DNA of 61,199 bases. Origin: Pseudomonadota bacterium (GTDB taxonomy: Bacteria; Myxococcota_A; UBA9160; SZUA-336). The stretch lies in assembly GCA_003247575.1 (NCBI GenBank), contig QJZC01000005.1, positions 1-61,199 on the forward strand, read 5' to 3'. Shown here piece after piece: positions 9,259 to 18,342 of this stretch. The translations under genes and the position numbers were made by a program. Position 1 is the first letter of the stretch, and every line of letters begins with the position of its first letter. The notes under the pieces are model-generated. The model was not told where the DNA came from. It did not search any database and saw only the letters and a program-made list of their open reading frames with translations.

Positions 9259-9286
9259 GGTCTGGAATCTGCGGCCGCTCCAGACC
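9259..9286 (+). terminator. Stem-loop after the thiolase gene
   Basis: GGTCTGGA (9259-9266) pairs perfectly with TCCAGACC (9279-9286) around a 12-base loop, 13 bp after the stop codon. A second small hairpin (CCCGAG/CTCGGG) follows at 9286-9300. No T-run is present, so termination efficiency is uncertain. The rest of the gap up to 9547 shows no gene or obvious element. Confidence 0.5.
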
Positions 9287-9547
9287 CCGAGGAGCTCGGG
9301 CTGGGTGGCCGCGCTGCAGCGGTAATCGCCTTTGGCTGGCTGTCTGGACAGCGAGACGTCCGTGCTCCGCCGAGAGCACCTGGGATCGTGCTGGGACGAC
9401 CTCGCGTGCTGGCGAGCAAGCACGGAGCCTGTGCGCCCCCATTGCCTGCATTCTGGGGAGCGAGGGAGCCTCGAATGGGAAAGTTTCGCGCGGATTCTGT
9501 CGAACAGAATTGAGCCGAAGCTCTGAGACCCTGGAGGCTAGACGCGA

Positions 9548-9847
9548 ATGCCCCTGCAAGCCCAAACGTCGGACGACGGAAAGACTCTCACCCTGGTGGT
9601 GGAGGGGCGGTTCGACTTCGGAATGTACGACGATTTTCGAGCCGCCTACGCGCACTCGAGTGCCGCACACTACGTCATCGACCTGGCTCGCGCCGAGTAC
9701 CTGGACAGCTCCGCACTCGGGCTTCTCGTGCTCCTGCGCGAGCATGCGGGTGGCGACGACAGCAGCATCGAAATCATCAACTGCACGAGCGACATCCGAC
9801 GCATTCTGACGATTGCAAACTTTCATCGACTCTTCTCCGTGAGTTGA
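9548..9847 (+). CDS. STAS-domain anti-sigma factor antagonist (HsbA-like)
   Basis: This 99-residue protein is a single STAS domain. It opens with a beta strand pair (LTLVVEGRFDFGMYDDF), then YVIDLARAEYLDSSALGLLVLL. The DSSALG loop is the phosphorylation site of this family, so Ser54 or Ser55 is the predicted switch. Such proteins bind the kinase-type HATPase of an anti-sigma factor when unphosphorylated. The next gene, 4 bp downstream, encodes a protein with both a PP2C phosphatase and a HATPase domain, the exact enzymes that would remove and add this phosphate. The pair resembles HsbA/HsbR of Pseudomonas. Confidence 0.9.
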   Translation: MPLQAQTSDDGKTLTLVVEGRFDFGMYDDFRAAYAHSSAAHYVIDLARAEYLDSSALGLLVLLREHAGGDDSSIEIINCTSDIRRILTIANFHRLFSVS

Positions 9848-9851
9848 ACGC

Positions 9852-11540
9852 ATGCGGATTCTGGTCGCGGACGACGAGCTCACCGGCCGTCTGATGCTCG
9901 AGCGCGCTCTGGCTCGCGAAGGGCATGAGGTCTTTCTCGCCGTCAATGGGCGCGAAGCAGTCGAGATCTTCGATCAAGAGCGACCGGAACTCGTGCTGAT
10001 GGACGCGCAGATGCCTGTCCTCACAGGCTACGAAGCCACGCAGAAGATCAAGGAGCTAGCGGGCGACGAGTTCGTGCCCGTCGTCTTCGTGACGGGAAAC
10101 GAGTCGGAGCCGGATCTGGTGCGCTGCGTCGACTGTGGTGGGGACGACTTCATCACGAAGCCGTTCTCGATGGTCATCCTGCGTGCGAAGATGGACGCGC
10201 TCGAGCGAGTTCGGAGCTTGCAGGCTTCGCTGCACGACCGCAACCGCGAGCTGCACGCGCATCGTCAGAACCTGATTCACGAGCAGGAGGTTGCGCAGCG
10301 GGTCTTCGAGCGTATCGTGCACACCGGCGATCTCGACGCGGGCAACATGCAGTACCTGATCTCTTCGATGGCTATCTTCAACGGGGACCTGATTCTCGCC
10401 GCGCGTCGTCCCGAGGGTGGTCAGAACATCCTGCTCGGCGACTTCACGGGGCATGGGTTGCCGGCGGCGATCGGGGCCATTCCCGTTGCGCGAACCTTCT
10501 ACGCAATGACGTCCAGAGGGTTTCCCATGGTGCGTGTACTCGCGGAGCTCAACGATCAGCTCTGCGAGATGCTGCCCACGGAGGTGTTCCTAGCGGCCGT
10601 CGGGATCGAGGTCGACGATCAGGAAGGCCGAATCGGCATCTGGAACGGGGGAATCCCGGACGTGATTCTGCGCACCGTGGACGGGCAATGCCGTGCGATC
10701 GGGTCGTCGCACCTTCCCCTGGGATTGGTGGGCAGTACGACTCTGCGTGTCGCGCTGGAGCCCATCGACGTGCAAGAGGGAGATCGCCTCTACGCCTTCA
10801 CCGACGGCGTCATCGAGATGAAAAACGAGGTCGGGGAGCAGTTCGGCGAGAAGCGCATCTTCGAGCTGATTGCAAATGCTGCGGACGCCGATCAGGTCGT
10901 GACCGACATCGACCGTGCCTTGATCGATTTTCGCGGGGACCTCGAGCAGAGCGACGACGTGACCTTGCTCGAGGTCAAGTACATCCCTCACTTCACGACG
11001 GCGCTCCAGCCCGAGAAGCCCAAGCTCCCGGACGCATTCTGTTGGGGCGCAGAGTTCTCCATCCGGGCAGAGTCTCTGCCTGTGCTGGATCCACTCCCGC
11101 ACTTGGTCAAGCTCGTTACCGAGGTGCAGGGTCTCGGGATGTGGCGTCAACAGCTCCACACCATCTTCGCCGAGCTCTATTCGAACGCCGTAGACCACGG
11201 CGTTCTGCGTATGGATAGCTCGCTCAAAGCTTCGGCCGAAGGCTTCGCGCAGTACTATATGGAGCGTGAGGCACGCCTGCGAGCGCTGTCGGAGGGCTAT
11301 GTGAAGATCCGGCTTCATCACGAGCCGAGGCCCGAGGGCGGTGGACGTCTGACCATCGAGGTCGAGGACAGTGGAGAGGGGTTCGACTATTCACGCGATC
11401 CAGAGGACTCGCGCGAGGAGTCCCGGCGCGAGTCGCAGCTGCTACACGGCCGCGGGATTCCTCTGCTTTCGAACCTGTGCAGCGAGATCGAGTATCTCGG
11501 ACGTGGGAACCGTGTCCGAGCCTGTTACGACTGGGCGTGA
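9852..11540 (+). CDS. Three-domain response regulator: REC - PP2C phosphatase - HATPase (HsbR-like)
   Basis: 562 residues. The receiver domain covers 1-120, with acidic pair Asp7/Asp8, phospho-acceptor Asp51 (LVLMDAQMP) and Lys103. A helical linker leads to a SpoIIE-type PP2C domain (about 165-375) with GDFTGHG at 196-202 and FTDGV at 316-320. The C-terminal HATPase of the RsbW/SpoIIAB type (about 400-562) has the N-box Asn445 and EDSGEGFD at 505-512. Phosphorylation of the receiver should switch the balance between dephosphorylating and phosphorylating the STAS partner just upstream. In Pseudomonas the same architecture (HsbR) controls the flagellar anti-sigma FlgM and a diguanylate cyclase. 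No sensor kinase or sigma factor is adjacent, so the output here is unknown. Confidence 0.93.
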   Translation: MRILVADDELTGRLMLERALAREGHEVFLAVNGREAVEIFDQERPELVLMDAQMPVLTGYEATQKIKELAGDEFVPVVFVTGNESEPDLVRCVDCGGDDFITKPFSMVILRAKMDALERVRSLQASLHDRNRELHAHRQNLIHEQEVAQRVFERIVHTGDLDAGNMQYLISSMAIFNGDLILAARRPEGGQNILLGDFTGHGLPAAIGAIPVARTFYAMTSRGFPMVRVLAELNDQLCEMLPTEVFLAAVGIEVDDQEGRIGIWNGGIPDVILRTVDGQCRAIGSSHLPLGLVGSTTLRVALEPIDVQEGDRLYAFTDGVIEMKNEVGEQFGEKRIFELIANAADADQVVTDIDRALIDFRGDLEQSDDVTLLEVKYIPHFTTALQPEKPKLPDAFCWGAEFSIRAESLPVLDPLPHLVKLVTEVQGLGMWRQQLHTIFAELYSNAVDHGVLRMDSSLKASAEGFAQYYMEREARLRALSEGYVKIRLHHEPRPEGGGRLTIEVEDSGEGFDYSRDPEDSREESRRESQLLHGRGIPLLSNLCSEIEYLGRGNRVRACYDWA

Positions 11541-11612
11541 GCGGCACGTCTCTGTGGTGGCGCGGATTCCCTCGTTGCGCCGCGCGGCCCCGATGTGGGA
11601 CAGTCGAGCCCG

Positions 11613-12578
11613 ATGCAGAGCTTCCCCTCCCCCCGCCAGGCGTCATTGGCGACCGGAGTGCGCCTTGCCGTCTACGAACAAGGAGCGGGCCTACCGGTAG
11701 TCCTGTGCCACGGCTTTCCGGAGCTCGCCTTCTCGTGGCGCTATCAGCTCCCTGCGCTCGCCGAGAATGGCTTTCGGGCCATCGCGCCCGACATGCGAGG
11801 CTTTGGCGCCTCCGACGTTCCGAAGGAAGTCGAGCAGTACACTCTCACAGTGCTGTGTGGCGATCTTGTGGCACTACTCGATGCACTCGAGCTCGAGCGC
11901 GCCATCTTCGTAGGGCATGATTGGGGTGGCTTCGTGGCGTGGGCGATGCCCGTGCTGTACCCCGAGCGCTGCGCAGGAATCGTCGGAGTTTGCACTCCCT
12001 ATGTCCCGTTTCCCGACTACAACCGGATCCTACCGCTCGTAGGCGGCGACCCGCATCGCTTCTACGTCGCGTGGTTTCAGCGGGGAGGGGAGCCCGAGCG
12101 CCATCTGGATCCGCGCGCTCGGCGCGTGTTCGAGCAGCTACTCCGCGTCACCGGAGATCCGGGGGAGTCGATCCGTCGCCGCACCCGGGCCGATGGCACC
12201 ATCGATCTCAATCCGTTCCTCGCGCTCGACTCGCTCGGGGGCGATCGGCCGCTATTGGTGACGCAGGCCGAGCTCGACGTGTACGTACGCGCCTTCGAAC
12301 GCTCGGGCTTCTTCGGGGGTATCTCCTGGTACCGGAACATCGACCGCAACCGAGTCGAGCATCCGGGCATCGGCGTCGACGTGCTCGACCTGCCTTGCCT
12401 ACAAATCTGCGCGGAGTGGGACGTGGCCATCCCCCCCAGCATGGCGGATCCCATGCGGGAGACGTGCGCGGACTTGGAGCTGCATGTGATCCCCAGGGCC
12501 GGCCACTGGGTCCAACAGGAGTATCCTGTACAGGTCAACGTGCTGATGCTGGACTGGTTGGCGCGCCGCTTCAGCTGA
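11613..12578 (+). CDS. Epoxide-hydrolase-like alpha/beta hydrolase
   Basis: 321 residues from the ATG at 11613 (a GTG 18 bp upstream is also possible). HGFPE at 33-37 and the elbow GHDWGG with nucleophilic Asp103 are the marks of epoxide hydrolases and haloalkane dehalogenases. The cap domain (WYRNIDRN) carries the kind of Tyr that holds the epoxide oxygen. The late His is in IPRAGHWVQQE. The HGFPE motif and WYRN favour epoxide hydrolase over dehalogenase. The product would be cytoplasmic and make vicinal diols from epoxides. Its last 8 bp overlap the convergent antiporter gene. Confidence 0.88.
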   Translation: MQSFPSPRQASLATGVRLAVYEQGAGLPVVLCHGFPELAFSWRYQLPALAENGFRAIAPDMRGFGASDVPKEVEQYTLTVLCGDLVALLDALELERAIFVGHDWGGFVAWAMPVLYPERCAGIVGVCTPYVPFPDYNRILPLVGGDPHRFYVAWFQRGGEPERHLDPRARRVFEQLLRVTGDPGESIRRRTRADGTIDLNPFLALDSLGGDRPLLVTQAELDVYVRAFERSGFFGGISWYRNIDRNRVEHPGIGVDVLDLPCLQICAEWDVAIPPSMADPMRETCADLELHVIPRAGHWVQQEYPVQVNVLMLDWLARRFS

Positions 12579-14016
12579 GCAGCGCGAACAGGGTCGAGAG
12601 AAGTGCCCCGAGGGCTGCTGCGACTGTGGCCAATGGAAACTGAGTGCGCACGTGATCCATCAGGTCCGCACCGGTGAACATGCTCGAGAGGATCGTGGTA
12701 TCCGAGATGGGCGAGCATTGATCCCCGTACACGGAGCCTCCCAGCACCGAACCGAAACAGATCTGGATGAAGGTGGGATCAGGATTCAGTGAGTACGCGA
12801 CCGGGAGTGCGACCGGGAAGACGACGGCGAACGTCCCCCATGAAGTCCCCGTGGAGAACGCGATTCCCATGCAGAGCAGGGTGAGGAGGGCGGGCAGTGC
12901 GGCAAAGGGCAGAGAGTCGCCGATCGCGTTGACCAGGAAGCTGGCTGTCTCGAGCTCTTTTGCAACACCTCCCAGTGTTACTGCGAGGCCCAGCACGATG
13001 GCGCCGATGGTCATTCCGCGGCAGCCCGAGATGAAGCCATCCATGGCTTCGGTCGCTCCCAGTCCGCGAAACATGGGCACCAGCATCGCTACGATCAGCG
13101 CGAGCGCGAAGGCTTCGTAGATCCAGTTGCTGTTCTCGATCCAGCCGAGCTGTCCTGCGATAAACGGGAGCACGGCTACGCAGAGTAGGGTGGCGAGGGG
13201 GGCCACGAACTCGAGCATGCTGGGCTGGTAGGCCGACGGGTCCGACGATCTCTCCAGGTCCGAGGGAAGCATCGGTTCCGCGTGGGGACTGTCCAGCGCG
13301 CCTGTCTCTCTCGCGCGTAGGATCGCCCGGCGCATGCTCCCACCGACCCAGGGCAGGCGTCCGAGGGCGAAGAGCAAGGTGGAGATGATCGCGATCCAGC
13401 TATAGAAGTTGTAGGGGATCGCCTTCAGGAACCAGTCGAAGCCAGCGCTCTCGTCTGGGATCAACGGGATCGTTCCCGCAACCAGGCCGGCAACGTAGCC
13501 TGGCCAGGCATTCAGGGGAATCAACGTGGCCACCGGAGAGGCAGTCGAGTCGACCACATACGACAGCTCCTCGTGGCTGACCCGATTCGCATCGGCGACG
13601 GGCTTGACGGTCGATGCGGTCAGCACCGTGCTCACGGTCCCGCCCTGATGGAAGATCACGCCCAGCAGCCATGTGACGACGAGCGAGCTTCCAGCGCTGT
13701 GTGCGAAGCGCTGGCGCACTCGTTCTGCGAAGTGAAGCGCGGCACCCGTCTTGGTCCAGATCCCGATCAGGCCTCCGAGGCACCAGAGATACAACAGCAG
13801 GATCTGCGCGTAGCTCGAGGAGCCGATGCGCGGAATCAGGAAGCGGCTGAGCGCGTTCAGGTCCGACGGTGTGCCGGTCTGCAGGAACAGCACGACGCTG
13901 CCGGTGAGAATGCCCGCGAGGAGCGCGACGATGACTTGCCGGGTGGCGAAGGCCAGCACGATCGTCACGAGCGCAGGCAGGAGAGAGGTCCAGTTGGGCT
14001 CGATAGATGTTTCCAC
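12571..14016 (-). CDS. NhaC-family Na+/H+ antiporter
   Basis: 481 residues with about 11-12 hydrophobic segments, so an inner-membrane carrier. The signature GSVLGGSVYGDQCSPISDTT near the C-terminus is diagnostic of the NhaC group, as are FHQGGTVSTVLTAS and GIAFSTGTSWGTFAVVFP. NhaC carriers exchange Na+ for H+; some exchange organic acids such as malate for lactate. The sequence alone does not distinguish these. It is single, convergent with the epoxide hydrolase (8-bp overlap) and divergent from the small exported protein at 14126. No soluble regulatory domain is attached. Confidence 0.92.
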   Translation of the reverse strand: METSIEPNWTSLLPALVTIVLAFATRQVIVALLAGILTGSVVLFLQTGTPSDLNALSRFLIPRIGSSSYAQILLLYLWCLGGLIGIWTKTGAALHFAERVRQRFAHSAGSSLVVTWLLGVIFHQGGTVSTVLTASTVKPVADANRVSHEELSYVVDSTASPVATLIPLNAWPGYVAGLVAGTIPLIPDESAGFDWFLKAIPYNFYSWIAIISTLLFALGRLPWVGGSMRRAILRARETGALDSPHAEPMLPSDLERSSDPSAYQPSMLEFVAPLATLLCVAVLPFIAGQLGWIENSNWIYEAFALALIVAMLVPMFRGLGATEAMDGFISGCRGMTIGAIVLGLAVTLGGVAKELETASFLVNAIGDSLPFAALPALLTLLCMGIAFSTGTSWGTFAVVFPVALPVAYSLNPDPTFIQICFGSVLGGSVYGDQCSPISDTTILSSMFTGADLMDHVRTQFPLATVAAALGALLSTLFALLS

Positions 14017-14032
14017 CGGCGTACTCTATAGA

Positions 14033-14047
14033 CTCCCGCCGCGGGAG
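14033..14047. promoter_or_regulatory. Short dyad in the nhaC-like / small-protein divergent region
   Basis: CTCCCG-CCG-CGGGAG is a 6-bp perfect dyad 16 bp before the antiporter start. It could be an operator or a leader hairpin. No clear promoter boxes were found next to it. Confidence 0.25.
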
Positions 14048-14125
14048 GGGTAGTCCCGAGGGGTGCCCCTTCTGATCTGAGCTCTCAGAATGTATGATGT
14101 GCGGGGCTGAAAAGGAGACTGGCTG

Positions 14126-14482
14126 ATGCATCCTCGAAACAACGCTCGTGCCGCTGTCGTTCGCTGTCGCCGCATGGGCCGCCGCAGTGCCGGCCTCGTG
14201 CTGGCGTTCGGAATCGCATTCGGATGCTTGAGCGCGCCGAGCGGCGTGGAGGCTCGTCAGGAGTACGACCCGACGCGTGCCGGCAATCCGCTGAAGATCG
14301 TCTATTACGTCGTATACCCGGTGGCTTTCTTGGTGGATCGATTGATTTTCCGGCCTGCCTACTACGCGGGTCAGTGGGAGCCTTTTCACACGCTCTTTGG
14401 AACGACCCGCCCGCCCGAGGACCTGGACGAGGGCGAGTTCTCGGAAGACGAGGGCGAAGAGTCGAGCTCGGACGACTCCTGA
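14126..14482 (+). CDS. Small exported or membrane-anchored protein of unknown function
   Basis: 118 residues with an AAAAGGAG ribosome site before the ATG. A basic n-region and a hydrophobic stretch at about 20-40 form a signal peptide or anchor. The mature part has one amphipathic/hydrophobic segment (KIVYYVVYPVAFLVDRLIF) and then a very acidic C-terminal tail rich in Glu, Asp and Ser. I do not recognise a named family. Its placement 135 bp ahead of the lpt genes suggests, weakly, an envelope function. Confidence 0.7.
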   Translation: MHPRNNARAAVVRCRRMGRRSAGLVLAFGIAFGCLSAPSGVEARQEYDPTRAGNPLKIVYYVVYPVAFLVDRLIFRPAYYAGQWEPFHTLFGTTRPPEDLDEGEFSEDEGEESSSDDS

Positions 14483-14617
14483 ACGCCGGGCCGGTGGCGA
14501 CATCGGCAAGGTCGGGGTGCGCCGCCGGGGCGCTCGGCGGTTCGTAGCGCGGGCCGTTCCACCAATCTCGAAGCCGCCTTGCAAAACTCCCCACCTTGGG
14601 GCAAATCTTAGGGCGGT

Positions 14618-15208
14618 ATGAAATTTGCTAAAAGACTTGACCGGGCGACTCTCGTGCACTCGCGCGTGAGTTGCCAGCCATCTGCGTCCCTCCGCGTCCT
14701 CATCGCAGGGGGGCTGCTGATGCTGAGTGGGTGCGGTCCTGTCTCGGAGTACGTCCCGAAGCGTTCCGATGAGGGATTTCGGGCTCCTCCGGTGGAGCTG
14801 GCCTCCGTGCGCTTCGAGGGCTACCGGGGAAGTGGGCGCGAGTTCGAGGTGCGCGCTTCGAGTGCGAGTGTGCGCACCGTAGAGCGCATCGCGGTGCTCG
14901 AGGACGTGGAGATCGAGTTTCAGGACACGGGTCGCGGCTCACTCGAGGTGCGGGCCGATCGGGCAGAGCTCGACCTGGAGCGCGACGACTTCATTCTGCA
15001 CGAGAACGTGCGCGGCTCTACCGGGTCAGGCGAAGAGTTCGTGACCTCCGAGGTCCGGTACGATCCCACCTCACGCAAGTTGGTGACCGACGAGGCTGTC
15101 AGCGTCGAGCGCGGCAACTGGACACTGAAGGGGCAAGGGATGGAGATCGATGTTCCTGGGCGTCGGCTCAGGGTATTGGAGCCGCAGAGCACGGGGATTC
15201 GGCAGTGA
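14618..15208 (+). CDS. lptC: LPS export protein LptC, lipoprotein variant
   Basis: 196 residues. LptC normally anchors the periplasmic LPS bridge to the LptBFG transporter by an N-terminal helix. Here the N-terminus instead shows a lipobox (LMLSGC, Cys39), so this one is probably lipid-anchored. The rest is the OstA-like jelly roll (VELASVRFEGYRGSGREFEVRA, then DVEIEFQDTG and LTLKGQGMEI-type strands). Its stop overlaps the lptA start in TGATG. The order lptC-lptA-lptB-rpoN is the conserved proteobacterial arrangement and supports the call even though sequence identity in this family is low. Confidence 0.83.
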   Translation: MKFAKRLDRATLVHSRVSCQPSASLRVLIAGGLLMLSGCGPVSEYVPKRSDEGFRAPPVELASVRFEGYRGSGREFEVRASSASVRTVERIAVLEDVEIEFQDTGRGSLEVRADRAELDLERDDFILHENVRGSTGSGEEFVTSEVRYDPTSRKLVTDEAVSVERGNWTLKGQGMEIDVPGRRLRVLEPQSTGIRQ

Positions 15209-16098
15209 TGGGCTGGATCACGTCCACGCGTTCGTCGCGTCGGAGAACTGGAGTTGGCCTGTGCGGCTCGCTGGCGCTGGTCGTCCTTCTGGTGTTTGCG
15301 GCCTCCGACTGCGTGGTGGCCGAGGTTCCGGCCCAGGTTCCAGTTCCGCCCCAGGTTCCAGAAAGGGCGCCCGACGTCGCAGCGCCGGCGAAAGCCCCGC
15401 GCGCACGGGCAGAGGCGCGCGCAAAGGCGGAATCGACCAGCGAGCGCGAGAAGAGTGGCCCCAGCTCGGAGCAGTCGACGCGCTCGGCCGAGAAGTTGGG
15501 ACTCGATCTGTCCAGTGACGCTCCGCTCGAGATCGACTCGCGCCTGATCGATATCGTCGACGCCGACGGGGGCGGCGAGCGGATCCGCTTCAGTGGAGGG
15601 GTGACGCTCAAGCAGGGCGACCTCCAGCTCACCTGCTCTGTACTCGATGCGTTCTACCCCGATGGGGCGCAGGGGCGTCCCGAGCGCATCGTGGCCGATG
15701 GGGATGTCGTCGTGGTGCAGGGCGACATGGAACTCCGCTGTACGCGCGCAGAGTTCGACGACTCCAAGTGCCGCACCGTCTGTCTCAGCTCCGAGGCGTG
15801 TGGGAGCGAGGCCTGGCCGGAGCAGCCGGCGCTGCTGAAGCGAGGCGACAACAGCATCGCCGGTCGTCAGCTCGAGTTCGACCTCTGCACCTCGCGCCTG
15901 TCGGGCAGCTGCGGCGCACGGGTCGTGTTGAATCCCGAGCGAGATCAGGATCGGAAGGCAGCTCCGCAGGCGGGCGAGGGGCCTGGCCCTTCGGAAGCTC
16001 CCGACCTCGCACCGTCGGAAGCGCAGGCTCCGGATCTGGACACGAACGGCTCGGCTCCGGCAGCGGACGGGTCTCGTCGAGAAGCCAAGGGCCCGTGA
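15208..16098 (+). CDS. lptA: LPS transport protein LptA (OstA-like), with long disordered flanks
   Basis: 296 residues, longer than usual for LptA (about 180). A hydrophobic signal (ALVVLLVFAASDCVVA) is followed by about 60 Pro/Ala/Lys-rich residues, then the OstA domain (about 95-240: LEIDSRLIDIVDADG, RIRFSGGVTLKQGDLQLTC, RIVADGDVVVVQGDMELRC). The C-terminus is again a Pro/Glu/Ala tail. The domain forms the periplasmic bridge that carries LPS to the outer membrane. Six Cys residues within the OstA part are unusual and may form disulphides. The ATG at 15208 overlaps the lptC stop. Confidence 0.83.
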   Translation: MGWITSTRSSRRRTGVGLCGSLALVVLLVFAASDCVVAEVPAQVPVPPQVPERAPDVAAPAKAPRARAEARAKAESTSEREKSGPSSEQSTRSAEKLGLDLSSDAPLEIDSRLIDIVDADGGGERIRFSGGVTLKQGDLQLTCSVLDAFYPDGAQGRPERIVADGDVVVVQGDMELRCTRAEFDDSKCRTVCLSSEACGSEAWPEQPALLKRGDNSIAGRQLEFDLCTSRLSGSCGARVVLNPERDQDRKAAPQAGEGPGPSEAPDLAPSEAQAPDLDTNGSAPAADGSRREAKGP

Positions 16099-16108
16099 GC
16101 GTAGCCCC

Positions 16109-16834
16109 GTGAGCGTGAAGCTACGAGGAGAGCGTCTCAATAAGCGCTACGGCACCCATGAAGCCGTGCGAGACGTTTCGATCGAGGTCTCTCCGGCCGA
16201 GGTGGTCGGGCTGCTCGGTCCCAATGGCGCGGGCAAGACCACCACCTTCAACATGATGGTCGGTCGGGTGCAGCCGACACAGGGTCGAGTTCTGCTGGGG
16301 AACGAGGACATCAGTGCGCTTCCCATGTATCAGCGCGCCCGGCGGGGCATCACGTATCTGCCGCAGGAGGCCTCCGTCTTTCGCAAGCTCACCGTGCAGG
16401 ACAATGTCCTGGCGATTCTGGAGACGTTGCCTCTCTCGCGCCGGCAGCGATTCGAGCGCCTTCAAGTCCTGCTGCGCGAACTCGGTTTGACCGAGCGGGC
16501 CGACCAGAAGGCGTCCACCCTGTCGGGAGGCGAACGGCGACGCGTCGAGATCACGCGCGCCCTGGTGCTGAACCCGAGCTTCCTGCTGCTCGACGAGCCG
16601 TTCTCCGGCATCGACCCGATTGCTGTGAGCGAGATCCAGAAGATCGTGCAAGGCCTGTGCGCGCGAGGGATCGGGATCGTCATCACGGACCACAACGTGC
16701 GCGAGACCCTGTCGATCTGCAATCGCGCGTACATCATCCAGAACGGCTCGATCATTCGCGAAGGCACGCCCGAGATCATCACCGAGGATCCGAAGGTTCG
16801 CGAGATCTACCTCGGTGAGAACTTCAGGATGTAA
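16109..16834 (+). CDS. lptB: LPS export ABC transporter ATPase LptB
   Basis: 241 residues, matching the family length. Walker A is GPNGAGKTT, the Q-loop region reads TYLPQEASVFRKLTV, the signature is LSGGERRRVEITRAL and Walker B is FLLLDEPFSGIDP. The switch His is in VITDHNVRETL. TYLPQEASVFRKLTV and the NVRETL stretch separate LptB from amino-acid transporters. It powers LPS extraction together with LptF/LptG, which are not in the window. It starts with GTG 10 bp after lptA and ends 3 bp before rpoN. Confidence 0.96.
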   Translation: MSVKLRGERLNKRYGTHEAVRDVSIEVSPAEVVGLLGPNGAGKTTTFNMMVGRVQPTQGRVLLGNEDISALPMYQRARRGITYLPQEASVFRKLTVQDNVLAILETLPLSRRQRFERLQVLLRELGLTERADQKASTLSGGERRRVEITRALVLNPSFLLLDEPFSGIDPIAVSEIQKIVQGLCARGIGIVITDHNVRETLSICNRAYIIQNGSIIREGTPEIITEDPKVREIYLGENFRM

Positions 16835-16837
16835 CCC

Positions 16838-18301
16838 ATGGCATTAGAGCTCAAACAGACCGTAAAGCTCAGCCAGCAGCTCGTGATGACGCCACAGCTG
16901 CAGCAGGCGATCAAGCTCCTCCAGCTGAACCAGCTGGAGCTGCTGAGTGAAGTCCAGCAAGAGCTCATGGAAAATCCCGTTCTCGAAGAGGTCGCCGACG
17001 ACGATGCGCCGGTAGATGCACCCGAAGAGCGCAGTGAGTCCGATACGCCGGTGGACGCGACCGTTGCGGAGCGCGCAGCAGAGGCCGATGCGGAGTCGCC
17101 GGAGCCGACCGCCGAGGAGATGCTGGCGGACGTCGATTGGGAGAACTACTTCGAGTCGCGTCCGCAGACGAGTGTCAATCAGGCGGACATGGATCGCCCA
17201 GCGCCCGAGGACAATGCTTCTCGGACGACCTCGCTGACGGAGCACCTGTACTGGCAGCTCGGCTTTTCCGACCTGGCTGGGTTGGATCGCGAGATTGCCA
17301 CGTTGATCGTCGGGAATCTCAACGAGAACGGATACCTGCTCGAAACGCTCGAAGGCATTGCCGAGGCGCTCGGCGCCTCGGCGGAACGCGTGGCGCAGGT
17401 GCTCGAACGCGTGCAGGAGTTCGATCCGGTCGGGGTCGCGGCGCGCGATCTGTCCGAGTGCCTGAGTGTCCAGGCGCGTGTCGCCGGGATCACGGATCGG
17501 TTGGTGCTCACGATCATCGACGACCACATGGACTTGCTGCAGCGCCGCGACCTGCGGGGAATCGCGAAGGTACTCGGCGTGACCATCGAAGAGGTCAGTA
17601 TCGCCGCGGATGTGATCGGCAGCTTCGAGCCGCGTCCCGGGCGCCAGTACAGCTCCGAGGATCCCATCTACATCACGCCCGACATCTACGTTCACAAGGT
17701 CGGGAACGAGTACCACGTGGTGCTCAATGACGATGGCATGCCGCGCCTCAAGGTGAGCTCCGCGTACCGCGACGTTCTGGCTCGGGGCAGTGCCGAGGGC
17801 AAGGAGACCCGCGAGTACGTGCGCGAGCGTCTGCGCAGCGCGGTCTGGATGATCAAATCGATCAATCAGCGACAGCGTACGATCGTCAAGGTCATGGAGT
17901 CCATCATTCGATTCCAGCGTGAGTTCTTCGACCGAGGTTCGCATGCGCTGCGGCCACTCAATTTGCGCGATGTCGCCGAAGACATCGGCATGCACGAGTC
18001 TACCGTCAGCCGGGTGACCACCAACAAGTACGTACAGACGCCGCACGGAATCTTCGAGCTGAAGTTCTTCTTCAACTCGAGCATTCAGACCACGGATGGG
18101 GACGCGATCGCGTCGGAGAGCGTCAAAGAGAAGATCCGGGAGATCATCGGCAAGGAGGACTCGCGGAAGCCCTTCTCGGATCAGAAGATCGCTCAGATCC
18201 TGGCTGCCGAGCAGAGCGTGAAGATTGCGCGCCGGACCGTGACCAAGTATCGGGAGTCGATGGGGATCCTCTCTTCGACAACGCGGAAGCGGTTCAGCTA
18301 G
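16838..18301 (+). CDS. rpoN: RNA polymerase sigma-54 factor
   Basis: 487 residues. Region I at the N-terminus is the Gln/Leu-rich activator contact (LKQTVKLSQQLVMTPQLQQA). An acidic region II follows, then the core-binding domain. The HTH segment (ESTVSRVTTNKYVQTPHGIFELKFFF) is intact, and the RpoN box ARRTVTKYRE at 464-473 reads the -24 element. All parts needed for function are visible. Two candidate sigma-54 promoters and one activator gene lie elsewhere in this window. The hpf gene that often sits between rpoN and ptsN is absent. Confidence 0.98.
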   Translation: MALELKQTVKLSQQLVMTPQLQQAIKLLQLNQLELLSEVQQELMENPVLEEVADDDAPVDAPEERSESDTPVDATVAERAAEADAESPEPTAEEMLADVDWENYFESRPQTSVNQADMDRPAPEDNASRTTSLTEHLYWQLGFSDLAGLDREIATLIVGNLNENGYLLETLEGIAEALGASAERVAQVLERVQEFDPVGVAARDLSECLSVQARVAGITDRLVLTIIDDHMDLLQRRDLRGIAKVLGVTIEEVSIAADVIGSFEPRPGRQYSSEDPIYITPDIYVHKVGNEYHVVLNDDGMPRLKVSSAYRDVLARGSAEGKETREYVRERLRSAVWMIKSINQRQRTIVKVMESIIRFQREFFDRGSHALRPLNLRDVAEDIGMHESTVSRVTTNKYVQTPHGIFELKFFFNSSIQTTDGDAIASESVKEKIREIIGKEDSRKPFSDQKIAQILAAEQSVKIARRTVTKYRESMGILSSTTRKRFS

Positions 18302-18342
18302 AATCGCCGCCCGGAGAAGGTGGTCCGGAGGAGGCGCATCCA

